A stretch of DNA of 64,000 bases from Pseudomonas siliginis (GTDB lineage: Bacteria > Pseudomonadota > Gammaproteobacteria > Pseudomonadales > Pseudomonadaceae). Shown here piece by piece: positions 45,040-52,078 of this stretch. The DNA is taken from positions 248,001 to 312,000 of the forward strand of contig NZ_JAHSTW010000011.1 of NCBI RefSeq assembly GCF_019145195.1, read 5' to 3'. Each line of letters opens with the position of its first letter. Position 1 is the first letter of the stretch. The translations under genes and the position numbers were made by a program. The notes under the pieces are model-generated. The model ran no database searches. It was not told where the DNA came from and was given only the letters and a program-made list of their open reading frames with translations.

Positions 45040-45090
45040 TTTATACTGGCGGGTATGGTATTAATAGCAAACTCACCAGTCCAGTATTAA
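45040..45090. promoter_or_regulatory. Candidate MexL operator in the mexJ-mexL divergent region
   Basis: Arms TTTATACTGG (45040-45049) and CCAGTATTAA (45081-45090) form a 9-of-10 inverted repeat around an AT-rich centre containing TATGGTATTAATAG. A CCAGT CCAGT direct repeat overlaps the right arm. The position between divergent repressor and pump genes is where a TetR repressor would bind. Prediction only. Confidence 0.6.
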
Positions 45091-45099
45091 AAGCGAAGA

Positions 45100-45753
45100 A
45101 TGTCGAACAATCTTTCAGCTCCAAACGGCCCGGGCCGCCCCAAGGATCTGGCCAAACGCCAGGCGATCCTCGATGCGGCGAAAACCCTGTTTCTCTGCCA
45201 TGGCTACGCCAACACCAGCATGGACGCGGTTGCCAGCGAGGCGGGCGTGTCGAAGTTGACGGTCTACAGCCATTTCAACGACAAGGAGACGCTGTTCTCC
45301 GCCGCCGTCGTCGCGAAATGCGAGGAACAATTGCCGCCGCTGTTCTTCGAATTGCCGGACGGCATCGCGGTGGAAAATGTATTGCTGAACATTGCCCGGG
45401 GCTTTCACCAACTGATCAACAGCGATGAATCAGTGAACCTGCACCGCCTGATCATGGCGCTGGGCAGTCAGGACCCGAAGCTGTCGCTGATCTTCTTCGA
45501 GGCTGGCCCAGAGCGCGTGGTCAACGGCATGGAAGGTCTGCTGGCGAAAATCCATGCAACCGGCGCGCTGAGCATCGACCAGCCACGCAACGCCGCCGAG
45601 CACTTCTTCTGCCTGATCAAAGGGGCGGGAAATTTTCGTTTGTTGTACGGCTGCGGCGAGCCGCTGACCGGAGAGGCAGCGGAGCGGCATGTGCGGGAGG
45701 TGGTGGGGTTGTTTATGAGGGCCTATGGGGGAGGAGCAGCTGCGAGCTTCTAG
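45100..45753 (+). CDS. mexL: TetR-family repressor of the adjacent RND pump (MexL type)
   Basis: 217 residues. The N-terminal TetR helix-turn-helix is seen in NTSMDAVASEAGVSKLTVYSHF (about 40-60, with the invariant Tyr and Phe); the ligand-binding domain follows. It is divergently transcribed from mexJK and presumably represses both. The last codons (AAASF) and the stop lie inside a GCTGCAAG-type repeat, so the C-terminal end may have been remodelled by that element. Confidence 0.85.
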   Translation: MSNNLSAPNGPGRPKDLAKRQAILDAAKTLFLCHGYANTSMDAVASEAGVSKLTVYSHFNDKETLFSAAVVAKCEEQLPPLFFELPDGIAVENVLLNIARGFHQLINSDESVNLHRLIMALGSQDPKLSLIFFEAGPERVVNGMEGLLAKIHATGALSIDQPRNAAEHFFCLIKGAGNFRLLYGCGEPLTGEAAERHVREVVGLFMRAYGGGAAASF

Positions 45754-45837
45754 CTACAAGCTGCAAGAAAAAGCAAAAGCAGTGAATTGGCTCTGGCTTG
45801 TAGCTTGCAGCTTGCAGCTTGCAGCTTGCAGCTGCTT
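45735..45837. repeat. Inverted AGCTGCAAGC repeat element between mexL and rsmJ
   Basis: Left arm AGCAGCTGCGAGCTTCTAGC (from 45735) and a right arm of four tandem GCTTGCA units (45798-45833). It overlaps the mexL stop codon and ends one base before the rsmJ stop. Confidence 0.8.
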
Positions 45838-46620
45838 CTAGGGCTTCAGTGCTTTCTTCGGATAAATGTCATACCGGCTCGATTTGCCATCCAGCGCATG
45901 GCTCGGTTTCGGCCCTTCGATGCACGGCGCCTTGCGCGGGCGTTTGACTACCACCCGATGCGTGGCCAGGGCCAGCGCCGCTTCAAGCAGGGCCGGGGCA
46001 TCCGGATCATCACCGACCAGCGGGCGGAACAGGCGCATTTCCTTTTTCACCAGCGCGGTTTTCTCGCGATGCGGGAACATCGGGTCGAGATAGATCACCT
46101 GCGGCGCCTCCCCTTCCCAACTGCGCATCACTTCGATGGAATTGCCCTTGAGCAGTTTCATCCGCGCCACGATCGGCGCCACGTCGAAATCTTCTGCCGC
46201 CCGGGCCAGGCCGTCCTCAAGCAGCGCGCCGATCAGCGGTTGACGCTCGATCAGGCTCATTTCACAACCAAGACTGGCCAATACAAACGCATCCTTGCCC
46301 AAGCCCGCCGTGGCATCCAGCACCCGCGGGCGCACGCCTTGGGCGATGCCGACCGCTTTAGCGATCATCTGGCCGCTGCCGCCGCCATACAAACGACGAT
46401 GCGCCGCGCCGCCTTCGACGAAGTCGACCCGCACCGGTCCAGGCGCATCCGGGCCAAGCTGCTGCAACTGCAAACCCTGCTCGCCGACCTGCAAGGCGAA
46501 CTCACCGTCGGCCTCGCCGAGCGGCAGGCCGAGACGTTCGGCCCAGTGCTCGGCTTGCGCTTGAAACGTCGGGGCAAGGGCCTGGACATGGATGCGGCAG
46601 GCCGCGGGTGACTCGATCAT
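45838..46620 (-). CDS. rsmJ: 16S rRNA (guanine-N2)-methyltransferase RsmJ
   Basis: Methylates G1516 of 16S rRNA in E. coli. It has 260 residues from the ATG at 46620. The SAM motif is VLDATAGLGKDAFVLASLG, followed by the IYLDPMFPHREK motif of the family. It sits after the mexJK-mexL locus, as in PAO1 (PA3680). The unused in-frame extension upstream has no ribosome-binding site. Confidence 0.93.
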   Translation of the reverse strand: MIESPAACRIHVQALAPTFQAQAEHWAERLGLPLGEADGEFALQVGEQGLQLQQLGPDAPGPVRVDFVEGGAAHRRLYGGGSGQMIAKAVGIAQGVRPRVLDATAGLGKDAFVLASLGCEMSLIERQPLIGALLEDGLARAAEDFDVAPIVARMKLLKGNSIEVMRSWEGEAPQVIYLDPMFPHREKTALVKKEMRLFRPLVGDDPDAPALLEAALALATHRVVVKRPRKAPCIEGPKPSHALDGKSSRYDIYPKKALKP

Positions 46621-46712
46621 GAAAAAACGCTCAAAAAAGTTAAGGATCGACAAAAACCGCCGATAAACCATTCAACGCGCATTTTGCCAGAGCTGAGCGT
46701 CAACCGAAAAAA

Positions 46713-47333
46713 ATGTCAGGCATTCTTCCCACATCGATTGGCTACGTTTCGCCCCATGGCGACTTCAGCCGTCATAACACTCAAGCACTGAGCGGCGTCA
46801 GTCACCTGTGGCAGGATTTCTTTGCCCAGGCTCTGGCCGAACAGACGAGTGAAGTGGTGCCTGCCTGTGGCACGTTTCCACCGGTAGACCTGAACAGCCC
46901 GGAAGAACCAACCGTTGGCAGCGAGCTGCACGCGCATATCGTCAGCCAGCGCGAGTGCGATGTGGTGGAAACCGAAGTTCGTCCGCCAGAGCCGCTGTTC
47001 CTGCCGATCGCCGAGTTCGAAATGGAGCTGCTGGACAAGCCGTTCCCACCGTTCCCGCCAGAAGAACTCAAGGCTCAGCAAGAGCAACAGGATTTCGACA
47101 GCAGCTGGGTACGCCCGATTGTGATCAACAATGGCCAGCCAGTGCCGGAGCCAGGCCCTGCTCCGCAGAAACGTCCGCTGTACCTGCCGATTGCCGAGTT
47201 CGACCTGGACTTGCTGCAGAAGCCTTACCCGCCGTTCCCGCCGGAAGAAATCGTCGAGCAACAGAAAGCTCTGGACTTCGATAATGGTTGGGCTCGCCCG
47301 ATCGTTCTGCAGAACCTGCGCCTCGCCGCCTGA
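46713..47333 (+). CDS. Hypothetical protein with two LPIAEF repeats
   Basis: 206 residues, no signal peptide or membrane segment, acidic and Pro-rich. Two copies of a 44-residue unit, at about 95-138 and 156-199, share 28 identical positions: both hold LPIAEF, KP-PPFPPEE, QQ, DFD and W-RPIV. The N-terminal 90 residues are unrelated. A linker rich in Pro and Gly joins the units. Similar Pseudomonas proteins may be labelled TonB-like because of the prolines, but no TonB C-terminal domain or membrane anchor is present. Function unknown. Confidence 0.75.
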   Translation: MSGILPTSIGYVSPHGDFSRHNTQALSGVSHLWQDFFAQALAEQTSEVVPACGTFPPVDLNSPEEPTVGSELHAHIVSQRECDVVETEVRPPEPLFLPIAEFEMELLDKPFPPFPPEELKAQQEQQDFDSSWVRPIVINNGQPVPEPGPAPQKRPLYLPIAEFDLDLLQKPYPPFPPEEIVEQQKALDFDNGWARPIVLQNLRLAA

Positions 47334-47336
47334 TCC

Positions 47337-48029
47337 TCAGCGACACACGCTCCAGCGCCCGACATCGACATGAAAGTGATTGCGATGAGCGGCATTGTAG
47401 TCCGGACTCAACACCACACTGAATGACTCACAGGCGCCGTCACGCAGCTGTCGCAGAAACTCTGCGTCCTGATTTTGCTTGGGCCAATCCTTGAGCACGC
47501 TGATCGTGCGTCCGTCAGCCAGGCGGAAACCGGCGATGTCCAGCGCGTCGGCACTCGCATGTCGACTGAGGGCACCGCTCTCACGGTTGTAGACATTGCG
47601 GCAGGCAAAGCTGCCGAGGTGATCGACCCGCGCGATTTTCTGGCCGTAAACCGATTGCGCCGCCGGTTGCAGGGTGTGGTGTTCAAACATTGCGTAGGCC
47701 ACCGCCAGCGGGCAACTGGCGATGAAACTGCTGCTCAGCGCCACTCCACCGCCCTGCACCCGCAGAGCACCGATCAGCGGACACTTGGCGCTGGGGCTGT
47801 CGGCTTGGGGGCTGACGCGCAGATCCGAGCTGCTCAATGCCTGTGCGCAAAGCGCGGGATCACTGCGCAGGCGCATGAGTTTGTAACCGGTGAGCCAGTT
47901 GGGCGCGGCTTTTACGTCCAAGGGCGCCCACGGGTTCCACTGTGGTGGCACGTCCAGCCAGCCACGCCAGACACTCACCGCGCCACCAGCGATCGCGAGC
48001 AACACCCCCCAGAACAGCCAACGTCCCAT
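47337..48029 (-). CDS. Extensin-family (D-Ala-D-Ala carboxypeptidase-like) membrane protein
   Basis: 230 residues. An N-terminal hydrophobic helix (about 4-22) anchors a periplasmic domain of the extensin-like C-terminal family, related to zinc peptidases. Candidate metal ligands are in SRHASADALDIAG and HRNHFHVD near the C-terminus; several Cys residues may form disulfides. It ends three bases from the preceding convergent gene and follows the ICL-like gene by two bases, so the two are cotranscribed. Substrate unknown; a cell-wall role is inferred. Confidence 0.85.
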   Translation of the reverse strand: MGRWLFWGVLLAIAGGAVSVWRGWLDVPPQWNPWAPLDVKAAPNWLTGYKLMRLRSDPALCAQALSSSDLRVSPQADSPSAKCPLIGALRVQGGGVALSSSFIASCPLAVAYAMFEHHTLQPAAQSVYGQKIARVDHLGSFACRNVYNRESGALSRHASADALDIAGFRLADGRTISVLKDWPKQNQDAEFLRQLRDGACESFSVVLSPDYNAAHRNHFHVDVGRWSVCR

Positions 48030-48031
48030 GC

Positions 48032-48868
48032 TCAGTCCTTGCAGAGTTGATTGGCCCTGGCATACGGCATCGACTGTGACGTGAAGCCAAAGGTGCCGGA
48101 TTGCTGGATTTCCTCAGCCGCGCGGAAAAACTCGCCGAACGCCGCCAGCGCCAGTGCCGAGCCGGTGCTGATCCGCCGGACGCCTAGTTCCTCGAGCTGT
48201 TGCACGGTCAGTTTCAAACCGCCAGACATCAACACATTGACCGGTTTCGGCGCCACCGCTTGCACCACTGCCAGCACTTCTTCGGCGCTGCGCAAACCCG
48301 GCGCATAGAGCACGTCGGCACCCGCTTCGGCAAATGCCTGCAAACGGCGAATGGTGTCGTCGAGATCGGGATTACCGTGCAGGTAATTTTCCGCGCGAGC
48401 CGTAAGAATGAAGGGAAACGGCAGGGTGCGCACCGCCGCGACAGCGGCTTCAATCCGTGCAACCGCGTGTTCGAAGCAATAGATCGGCGCGTCCGCACGG
48501 CCCGTGGCATCTTCGATCGACCCGCCCACGGCACCCGCCTCTGCGGCGCGCAGAAGACTCTGCGCAGCCTCGACCGGATCATCGGCAAAGCCGTTTTCCA
48601 GATCCACCGCCACCGGCAGATCCGTCGCCGCGACAATCGCGCGGACATTGGCCAAGGTCTCGTCGAGACTCAACGCGCCATCAGGCTTGCCTTGGGAAAA
48701 CGCGTAACCGGCGCTGGTGGTGGCCAAGGCCTGATAGCCAAGACTGGCGAGCATCTTCGCCGAGCCGGCATCCCACGGATTGGGGATGACGAAGATCCCC
48801 TGGCGATCATGCAGGGCCTTGAAGGCTTGGGCTTTGAGGAGTTGCTGTTGACTGACTTGGACGTTCAT
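48032..48868 (-). CDS. Isocitrate lyase/PEP mutase superfamily protein
   Basis: 278 residues of the (beta/alpha)8 ICL/PEPM fold: IPNPWDAGSAKMLASLG, PVAVDLENGF, SIEDATGR and ILTARAEN motifs hold the Mg-binding acids. The KKCGH catalytic loop of true isocitrate and methylisocitrate lyases is absent, so a lyase name would be wrong; oxaloacetate decarboxylase- or hydrolase-like activity is possible. It is two bases ahead of the extensin-family gene in the same direction and about 30 bases after the DUF72 gene. Confidence 0.85.
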   Translation of the reverse strand: MNVQVSQQQLLKAQAFKALHDRQGIFVIPNPWDAGSAKMLASLGYQALATTSAGYAFSQGKPDGALSLDETLANVRAIVAATDLPVAVDLENGFADDPVEAAQSLLRAAEAGAVGGSIEDATGRADAPIYCFEHAVARIEAAVAAVRTLPFPFILTARAENYLHGNPDLDDTIRRLQAFAEAGADVLYAPGLRSAEEVLAVVQAVAPKPVNVLMSGGLKLTVQQLEELGVRRISTGSALALAAFGEFFRAAEEIQQSGTFGFTSQSMPYARANQLCKD

Positions 48869-48898
48869 CGACGGGCTCCCGGGCAGAAAAAACCCGCC

Positions 48899-49759
48899 TC
48901 AGAGCAAGCCAAGCTGCTCGGCGGCGGGTTCTCTGTATAGCTCAGGCAGCGCGGGCAAGCCAGGCAAACGTTGCATCAGTTGTGCGTGAAAACGTTGCGC
49001 CAGTTTCGCTGCCAACAGGTTATCGGCCGTATGCAGAAAGACGTAGGGCGTGCGCCCCTCTTCGATCCATTCAGCAATCTTCGCCACCCACGGCACGAGA
49101 AACGCATCGTTGGCCTCAAGCTCGGGATGGCCAATGAAGCGCACCTGCGGAAACTGCGTGAACGCCGCCGGACGGGTCGGCACTCGCGGCTTTTTCGACT
49201 GCGCGTGGATCACCGAGGACTCGGTCGACAAGCAGCTGAACAGCGCGCGCGGGTCGAGGCAGATGCGCTCGACACCGCGATCCAGCAACAGACGATTGAG
49301 CAGACGCTCGCTCTCGCCCTTGGCGAAGAACTGTTCATTGCGCACCTCGACCGCAAGCGGGCAATCCAGCGCATCGATAAACGCCGCGAGCTCCGGCAGA
49401 CGCTGCGGCGTGAAGCTTTTCGACAGTTGCAGCCACAGCGGCGAAACACGTTCGCCTAATGGCTTGAGTAATTGCAGGAACGTTTCGGCAGCGGTCAGTT
49501 GCTCACGCAAGTCGCCGCTGTGGCTGATGTCGCCGGGGAATTTGGCAGTGAAGCGAAAGTGCGCCGGCATGATCTCGGCCCAGCGTTGCACAGTGGCTGG
49601 CGACGGGCTGGCGTAGAAGGTGGTGTTGCCTTCGACGGCGTTGAACACCTGGCAGTAGAGAGCGAGAAAGTCGGAGGTTTTTGCGTCTACCGGATACAGA
49701 TACTCGCGCCAGGCATTTTCGCTCCAGGACGGGCAACCGAGGTAGTAAGGCAGATCCAT
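48899..49759 (-). CDS. DUF72 (YecE-like) protein
   Basis: 286 residues from the ATG at 49759, which overlaps the preceding stop by one base (TGATG). TIM-barrel-like DUF72 pattern: YYLGCPSWSENAWR, VEGNTTFYASPS and FRFTAKFPGDISH. Biochemical function is unknown for the family. Translational coupling to the small unknown gene upstream suggests a joint role. Confidence 0.88.
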   Translation of the reverse strand: MDLPYYLGCPSWSENAWREYLYPVDAKTSDFLALYCQVFNAVEGNTTFYASPSPATVQRWAEIMPAHFRFTAKFPGDISHSGDLREQLTAAETFLQLLKPLGERVSPLWLQLSKSFTPQRLPELAAFIDALDCPLAVEVRNEQFFAKGESERLLNRLLLDRGVERICLDPRALFSCLSTESSVIHAQSKKPRVPTRPAAFTQFPQVRFIGHPELEANDAFLVPWVAKIAEWIEEGRTPYVFLHTADNLLAAKLAQRFHAQLMQRLPGLPALPELYREPAAEQLGLL

Positions 49760-50067
49760 CAGATATACAGATCGAGGCCCAGCACGTCTGCGTCCCAATC
49801 GACAAAACCGGCGGTGCTCAGGTAGCTGGCCAGAGCCATGGCTACGCTTTTCTTCATCGCGCGGTGGTAAATCATGTCTTGTTGACGGGCAGGCAGGTTG
49901 CTCAGGCGTTGCGCGGTGGCTTGGGCAGCACGGGCGGCCAACTGCTCTTCGCTCGGGAATTCCAGCTCACCGTCGATGATGTCGACGGACTCATCCAGCG
50001 CCGCATTGCCTTTACGCGGCTTGCGCTTGATGGGGTAGGACTGAGTGGAAACGCCGTCTATACGCAT
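49759..50067 (-). CDS. Small conserved hypothetical coupled to the DUF72 gene
   Basis: 102 residues, no signal peptide. The N-terminal part is basic and polar (YPIKRKPRKGN), then acidic; the rest is predicted helical (EEQLAARAAQATAQRLSNLP). No known domain was recognised. The one-base overlap with the DUF72 gene shows real translation coupling. Upstream of it lies a REPIN and then tsaB. Confidence 0.75.
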   Translation of the reverse strand: MRIDGVSTQSYPIKRKPRKGNAALDESVDIIDGELEFPSEEQLAARAAQATAQRLSNLPARQQDMIYHRAMKKSVAMALASYLSTAGFVDWDADVLGLDLYI

Positions 50068-50219
50068 AATGTCATGCTCGGTATCAATGATGGCAATTTA
50101 GCGGCACTTGACCGACTTAGCAAACCGCCGAGTGATAACTAGAACACATAAAGCGCAAAAGGTTTAAAACCGGAGCTGGAAACTGACGATTGGCAGGATT
50201 TGCAGAATGGCGCATGCGC

Positions 50220-50342
50220 CTGTGGCGAGGGGATTTATCCCCGTTGGAGTGCGCAGCACTCCCCTGCATTTTCTCAGTGCCGCCGCATTTTCAGGACCTG
50301 CGACTGCTGCGCAGCCGAACGGGGATAAATCCCCTCGCCACA
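50220..50342. repeat. REPIN (GTGGCGAGGGGATTTATCCCCG type) between tsaB and the small unknown
   Basis: Same class as 21702-21835: inverted GTGGCGAGGGGAT...ATCCCCTCGCCAC ends with internal TGCGCAGCA-type palindromes. It fills most of a 292-base gap. Confidence 0.87.
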
Positions 50343-50359
50343 AAATCAGCCCGGAGGTA

Positions 50360-51034
50360 TCAGCGGGCTTTCGGGGTGGCGACTTTATCGCGCAGGTAAA
50401 CCGGCTGGGCGTCATCTGCCGGGATCGCCTCACCGCGCTCCCAAGCGAAACGCGCCAGGGTCAACAGGTCTTCGGCGTGGGGCAGCATGCCGGCGTCGGA
50501 GCCGCTCAGATTGACCGCGATGCGCTCGCCGTAGCCCCAACCAGTACCGGCACCGAACCAATCGCCACTTGCATCAGCGGGCAACGCGGCGACTTCCGGT
50601 GGTAACACGGCTTCGGCGCCAACCAGACGCATCTCCCCCGCCGTCTCGCGGTAGCAGCCCCAATACACTTCATCCATCCGCGCATCGATCGCAGCCGCGA
50701 CCTGGCTTACGCCATGTTCACGAAAGGCACGCTGGGCCAGCACGGCAAGGTTGGATACCGGCAATACCGGACGATCCAGAGCAAAGGCCAAACCCTGCAC
50801 CACACCAATGGCAATGCGCACACCGGTGAACGCGCCCGGGCCACGGCCGAAGGCAATCGCGTCGACCGCTTGCAACGTGGTGCCCGCATCGGCGAGCAAT
50901 TGCTGGATCATCGGCAGCAGCTTCTGCGCATGCAGGCGCGGGATCACCTCGTAATGGCTCGTCACCTTGCCGTCATGCAGCAAGGCAACGGAGCAAGCTT
51001 CAGTCGCGGTGTCCAGGGCCAGCAAGGTGCTCAT
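50360..51034 (-). CDS. tsaB: tRNA threonylcarbamoyladenosine synthase subunit TsaB
   Basis: Partner of TsaD/TsaE in making t6A37 in ANN-decoding tRNAs. It has 224 residues from the ATG at 51034. The ASKHA-fold N-terminus has LLALDTATEACSVAL and the FGRGPGAFTGVRIA motif near 70-83. It is next to adk, as in PAO1. TcdA in this window uses the t6A product. Confidence 0.94.
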   Translation of the reverse strand: MSTLLALDTATEACSVALLHDGKVTSHYEVIPRLHAQKLLPMIQQLLADAGTTLQAVDAIAFGRGPGAFTGVRIAIGVVQGLAFALDRPVLPVSNLAVLAQRAFREHGVSQVAAAIDARMDEVYWGCYRETAGEMRLVGAEAVLPPEVAALPADASGDWFGAGTGWGYGERIAVNLSGSDAGMLPHAEDLLTLARFAWERGEAIPADDAQPVYLRDKVATPKAR

Positions 51035-51075
51035 CGATGTTTCCAAAACAGGGGTGGGAAAAAGTGCGTCAGTAT

Positions 51076-51104
51076 AAACAACAACGGCCCGCAAGCGGGC
51101 CGTG
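51076..51104 (-). terminator. Terminator after adk
   Basis: Stem ACGGCCCGC / GCGGGCCGT (51084-51103) followed on the minus strand by TGTTGTTT, 24 bases past the adk stop. Confidence 0.8.
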
Positions 51105-51127
51105 GATGATGCAGCCGATCAGACTTT

Positions 51128-51778
51128 TCAGCTCAGCGCGGCCAGCACCTTGGTGGTGATTGCATCAACCGAACCAACGCCTTCGATGTGGCTGTACTTT
51201 GGCTTGCCGCCGTTCTTGGCGGAAAGGTTCTGGTAGAACTCCACCAGCGGTTTAGTCTGCGAATGGTAGACCGACAGGCGATGACGCACGGTTTCTTCAG
51301 TATCGTCCTTGCGCTGCACCAGCTCTTCGCCGGTGATGTCGTCCTTGCCAGCCTGTTTCGGCGGATTGTAGATGATGTGGTAAACGCGGCCACTGGCTTC
51401 GTGGACACGGCGACCGGCAATACGCTGCACGATTTCTTCGTCTTCTACAGCGATCTCGACCACGGCATCCAACTCGACACCGGCAGTGACCAGCGCTTCA
51501 GCCTGCGGAATGGTGCGCGGGAAGCCGTCGAACAGGAAACCGTTGGCGCAATCAGGTTGAGCGATGCGGTCCTTGACCAGCGCGATGATCAGGTCATCCG
51601 ACACCAGGCCGCCGGCATCCATGATGCTCTTGGCTTGCACGCCCAGTGGAGTGCCAGCCTTGACCGCAGCACGCAGCATGTCGCCGGTGGAGATTTGCGG
51701 AATGCCGAATTTCTCGGTGATGAACTTTGCCTGAGTACCTTTACCGGCCCCGGGAGCTCCCAGCAGAATGACGCGCAT
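51128..51778 (-). CDS. adk: Adenylate kinase
   Basis: Interconverts ATP + AMP and 2 ADP. It has 216 residues from the ATG at 51778. The P-loop GAPGAGKGTQ is at 7-16; the LID domain lacks the four-Cys zinc site of Gram-positive enzymes (GRRVHEASGRVYH). The DGFPRTIPQAEAL motif is present. It is flanked by tsaB and ppc, the Pseudomonas order. Confidence 0.97.
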   Translation of the reverse strand: MRVILLGAPGAGKGTQAKFITEKFGIPQISTGDMLRAAVKAGTPLGVQAKSIMDAGGLVSDDLIIALVKDRIAQPDCANGFLFDGFPRTIPQAEALVTAGVELDAVVEIAVEDEEIVQRIAGRRVHEASGRVYHIIYNPPKQAGKDDITGEELVQRKDDTEETVRHRLSVYHSQTKPLVEFYQNLSAKNGGKPKYSHIEGVGSVDAITTKVLAALS

Positions 51779-52078
51779 CGATGTGCTCCTCAATTTTTTA
51801 TATAAAAGCTTTACAAAACAAAGGATTCGCTCGTAACCGGCGGATCCTGAAAATACGGGTCGTGGCCGCACAAACGGCCAAAGGCTGATCAAGATACACA
51901 GCAGGCTGCGCCCACACAAGACGCCAAAAGTCGGAGAAACCGACGCCCGCCGTGACCTTGCGACGCGGTAACCCAAGTCGCAACCCCATCAATAACTGTC
52001 GCTTCGCGGCACTTTCCTACGGCAGGAGAAGCGGCATCCGACCCTTGTCGCGAATGCCGCCTGAGGTGCCCAGCAACC
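51779..52078. other. Intergenic region between ppc and adk
   Basis: These 300 bases carry the adk leader and a weak hairpin after ppc. An AT-rich patch at 51790-51810 lies just upstream of the adk start. No coding frame is supported. Confidence 0.5.
52031..52060 (-). terminator. Weak terminator-like hairpin after ppc
   Basis: Arms GCGGCATCCG and CGAATGCCGC pair imperfectly, with TTCTCC after them on the minus strand, about 20 bases past the ppc stop. Confidence 0.45.

Noticed and set aside
46713..47333. TonB-like energy transducer
   Set aside because: The Pro-rich segments invite this label, but there is no membrane anchor or C-terminal TonB domain.
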